A DNA stretch of 55,846 nucleotides from the IMG/VR virus record IMGVR_UViG_3300042471_001765, positions 1-55,846 of that record. The stretch is one strand, 5' to 3'. The translations under genes were made by a program, and so were the position numbers. The notes beneath the pieces are model-generated. The model was not told where the DNA came from, ran no database searches, and was given only the letters and a program-made list of their open reading frames with translations. The DNA is from a virus. Position 1 is the stretch's first letter. The number at the start of each line of letters is the position of its first letter. This document shows positions 53,795 through 55,846 of this stretch, in pieces.

Positions 53795-55846
53795 TTATTT
53801 TTGCTGTACCTTCAATAGTATATCTTTCAACTCACTTCTGATTTGATTAACCACAGTGTTTCCAGCCGACTTATCAGCGCTGTTGAAATTATTAGTAATA
53901 TTGGCTGTAACCTCCACTTGATTGGGGCTTCCTAACCTGTCCACCAATTCATCTAATTTCTGAATAGCACCTACAATCGTCTGTTGCCCCTGCTTAGTTA
54001 AATCCTGGGGTGAGGTTTTGTTAGGCATTTGATAGCCAAATTCTGCAAATCTAGAAAGCTGGTTTTTTCTGAATTGCTCAAAATCTGGGAATTGCAATTG
54101 AACAGGCGAGGGAGTTCTTACCCCTAGCCTACCAAGCACGCCCCTAGCAAGTTCCTCTTGATATGGTGTTAGGGCATAACCCCTTTGTTGATCCGCAAAA
54201 GCCTTCAAAGCATCCCGTCCTTGTCTACCTAGGGAGCTTTGGAGTAACTCATCCCTGGTACGCCGCATAATCGACCTTTTACCCGTAGCAGTTGCAAACT
54301 CAACTCGTGCTTGACTTCTTTGGAAGTCTGCGTTTTGCTTAAACTGTTGCTTTTCTATTTCTGCCAACACTCTTTGGTTAGCAACTTGCCTGTTAAGTAA
54401 AGCCCCTGCATATTGTGTCGCGATCGCTTCCTCTACTTTTGCCTGTACATTTAGTTGCGCAGCTTGTACTTGCTGTGGTGTTGCCTTGGGGTCAAGTTGC
54501 ACTGATGCTAAATCAGCTTGTGCCTGAGCGATCGCAGCTTTACTATTAGCTACAGCCACCCGGTTTCTAATTTTTTCCTGTTCCAGTTGGGAGGCTTGTT
54601 GAGCAAGATTAATGTTTAAAACTTTTTCTTCAAAACTCAACTGTCTTTCCAGCGACCTCATTTTAATAGCCGCAATTGATATCGCTATCTTCTTCTTCTG
54701 TCCCTCGGAATTAGTTAGTTGCGATGCCAGTTGCAACTCCCCAGTAATCACATCAACCCGCCCCTTAACTAAATTCTGGGTTGATTGTAAAACACTTTTT
54801 TGATATTCATAGGCTTTACCGACACCTTCAGCTTGCTGAATTTGAATCTGTCCAGCCAAATTAATCTGTTCAGCGCCTGATTTAATAATCTCTACTTGTT
54901 TATTGATCGCTCCCTGTAATTCACGTCTGCGAGCCATGATCAACTCACTAGCAGCCTCTCTTTTTGCTATTTCCTGTTTTACTTCCAACTCGCGCCGGGA
55001 ATTAGCAAGAATCTGGGCTTGTTGAGTTAGGTTTTTACTCAGTTGCTCGCCTTGCTTGTTAAGTAAATCAGCTTGCTGTTTAGCCGCTTCTATTTGTAAT
55101 TCAATAGCCTTAATTTCTTCTGGTGTTTTTTTATCTCGCTCAGACCTAATTAGCTCTGCTTCTAATTCTGAAATTTGTCCCTGATTTTGAATCTTCTGAA
55201 TTTGTAGCTGTATAGCCTCTCTTTCAAAACTTAATTTATTTAGTTTCTCTTGATTAACTAAAGATTCCCTCTCTTGCCGCTGGGTAATAACTAAATTATT
55301 AAATTTATTCTCCACTATTTGAGCTTCTATCTGGGCTTGCTTCTCTACATCACTGGTAAATTTAAGCTGCAACTGTAGCTCTGATTCCCTAACCTGCAAA
55401 GAGGTAGCACGCAACTGACTTAAAGAATCTACTAGCTGTTGGCTTCTTTCAAAGCTCTTAACTTGAAATTCCGATTCACTAGCCTGACCTTGCAGCGACA
55501 ATACACGCTCTTGGTTGGTATTAGCTAATATTCTTTTTTGCTTCTCATCTTCTATTTGAAGTTCACGCTCAGTAATCGCTGCTTCTTGTTGCCTGATCTG
55601 TAACCCCGCCAACCTGGTTTTAGCATACAAATCACTGTCAGTATTACCAGACTTCCTAAACTCCTGAACTAAATCATTTAACCTATTTTTTGCAGCCTTA
55701 ATCTCTAATTGCGCTAGTTGCTTTTGCGCTTCTTGCTCCGTAATCAAGCGATCAGCCCTAGCGGCTTTAACTTGTTCCATCTCAATATTCAGAGCCTCTT
55801 GCCTGCGTTGCGTCTGCCTTTCAAAAATACGGTTAGATTCAGCTGC
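53795..55846 (-). CDS. Tail tape measure protein, C-terminal part (cut by window edge)
   Basis: The frame is open to the right edge: codons beyond the ATG at 55780 continue without a stop (RIFERQTQRR and so on), so the gene is partial, at least 683 residues. Almost the whole visible part is heptad-rich, Gln/Glu/Ala/Leu coiled coil, e.g. LAQLEIKAAKNRLNDLVQEF and LQIEAAKQQADLLNKQGEQL. Near residue 530 of the visible frame are GKRSIMRRTRDELLQ and a short globular part; the end returns to helix (VNQIRSELKDILLKVQQK). It sets tail length and helps DNA pass out. Confidence 0.75.
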   Translation of the reverse strand, partial: AAESNRIFERQTQRRQEALNIEMEQVKAARADRLITEQEAQKQLAQLEIKAAKNRLNDLVQEFRKSGNTDSDLYAKTRLAGLQIRQQEAAITERELQIEDEKQKRILANTNQERVLSLQGQASESEFQVKSFERSQQLVDSLSQLRATSLQVRESELQLQLKFTSDVEKQAQIEAQIVENKFNNLVITQRQERESLVNQEKLNKLSFEREAIQLQIQKIQNQGQISELEAELIRSERDKKTPEEIKAIELQIEAAKQQADLLNKQGEQLSKNLTQQAQILANSRRELEVKQEIAKREAASELIMARRRELQGAINKQVEIIKSGAEQINLAGQIQIQQAEGVGKAYEYQKSVLQSTQNLVKGRVDVITGELQLASQLTNSEGQKKKIAISIAAIKMRSLERQLSFEEKVLNINLAQQASQLEQEKIRNRVAVANSKAAIAQAQADLASVQLDPKATPQQVQAAQLNVQAKVEEAIATQYAGALLNRQVANQRVLAEIEKQQFKQNADFQRSQARVEFATATGKRSIMRRTRDELLQSSLGRQGRDALKAFADQQRGYALTPYQEELARGVLGRLGVRTPSPVQLQFPDFEQFRKNQLSRFAEFGYQMPNKTSPQDLTKQGQQTIVGAIQKLDELVDRLGSPNQVEVTANITNNFNSADKSAGNTVVNQIRSELKDILLKVQQK

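Overview
The window looks like most of the genome of a tailed phage of a cyanobacterium, probably a phage-plasmid type prophage. The cyanobacterial assignment rests on the very frequent HIP1-like octamer GCGATCGC, inside and between genes. The phage assignment rests on a DUF935-type portal, a Mu F-like head protein, a prohead protease, a capsid-like protein, an endolysin, a tape-measure protein and collagen/LamG tail fibres. The left edge lies inside a probable capsid gene and the right edge inside the tape-measure gene, both on the minus strand. The missing part of a circular or permuted genome (terminase, sheath, tube, connectors) would therefore lie between the two edges. No integrase, DNA polymerase, terminase, tRNA or rRNA was seen.

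Layout. 1-7182: head genes, minus strand except for the portal and a small HTH regulator. 7225-8628: small genes and endolysin. 8721-12608: plus-strand early-type genes, including thyX and three terminator-plus-promoter cassettes that separate small accessory genes. 12561-14101: small minus-strand genes. 14207-18865: a tightly overlapping plus-strand run of small membrane and coiled-coil proteins around a membrane-anchored FtsK/HerA-like ATPase and an HNH-like protein. 18878-24005: type I-C cas5-cas8c-cas7-cas3 followed by a three-repeat CRISPR array. 24312-28129: SSB, ERF annealing protein, DUF5131 protein and an XRE regulator. 28437-31293: a protein of unknown function, a PAPS-reductase-like protein, a PAS-like protein and a CI-like repressor. 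31438-35865: ParB, a replication protein with 23-bp iterons inside its gene, a possible helicase loader, two DNA methylases and a DUF3310 protein. 35875-40828: a solitary CRISPR repeat with its own promoter and terminator, then dCTP deaminase, a HigA-like protein, a third methylase and class II ribonucleotide reductase. 40915-55846: possible holin, tail hub, fibres, adhesins and tape measure.

The most notable content is a CRISPR interference module with no cas1, cas2 or cas4, carried by the phage and ending a long operon, together with a separate transcription unit 12 kb away. That unit holds one degenerate copy of the same repeat behind the same extended -10 promoter and closes with an intrinsic terminator. 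It has the architecture of a small RNA that could load, block or redirect the Cas complex: a solitary repeat unit like RNA anti-CRISPRs, or an autoregulatory crRNA-like RNA. The array, spacers and cas genes suggest a weapon against competing elements; the solitary repeat suggests control of this system or of a related host I-C system.

Replication and regulation. The replication protein appears to carry its own origin: 23-bp repeats are read in three frames, so the DNA and not the peptide is conserved. Nucleotide supply (ThyX, Dcd, NrdJ), single-strand annealing (ERF plus SSB) and three methylases complete the DNA metabolism set. At least five promoters share the operator-like palindrome GTATC-AG-GATAC, or close variants, beside the -10, which suggests one repressor controls the early units.
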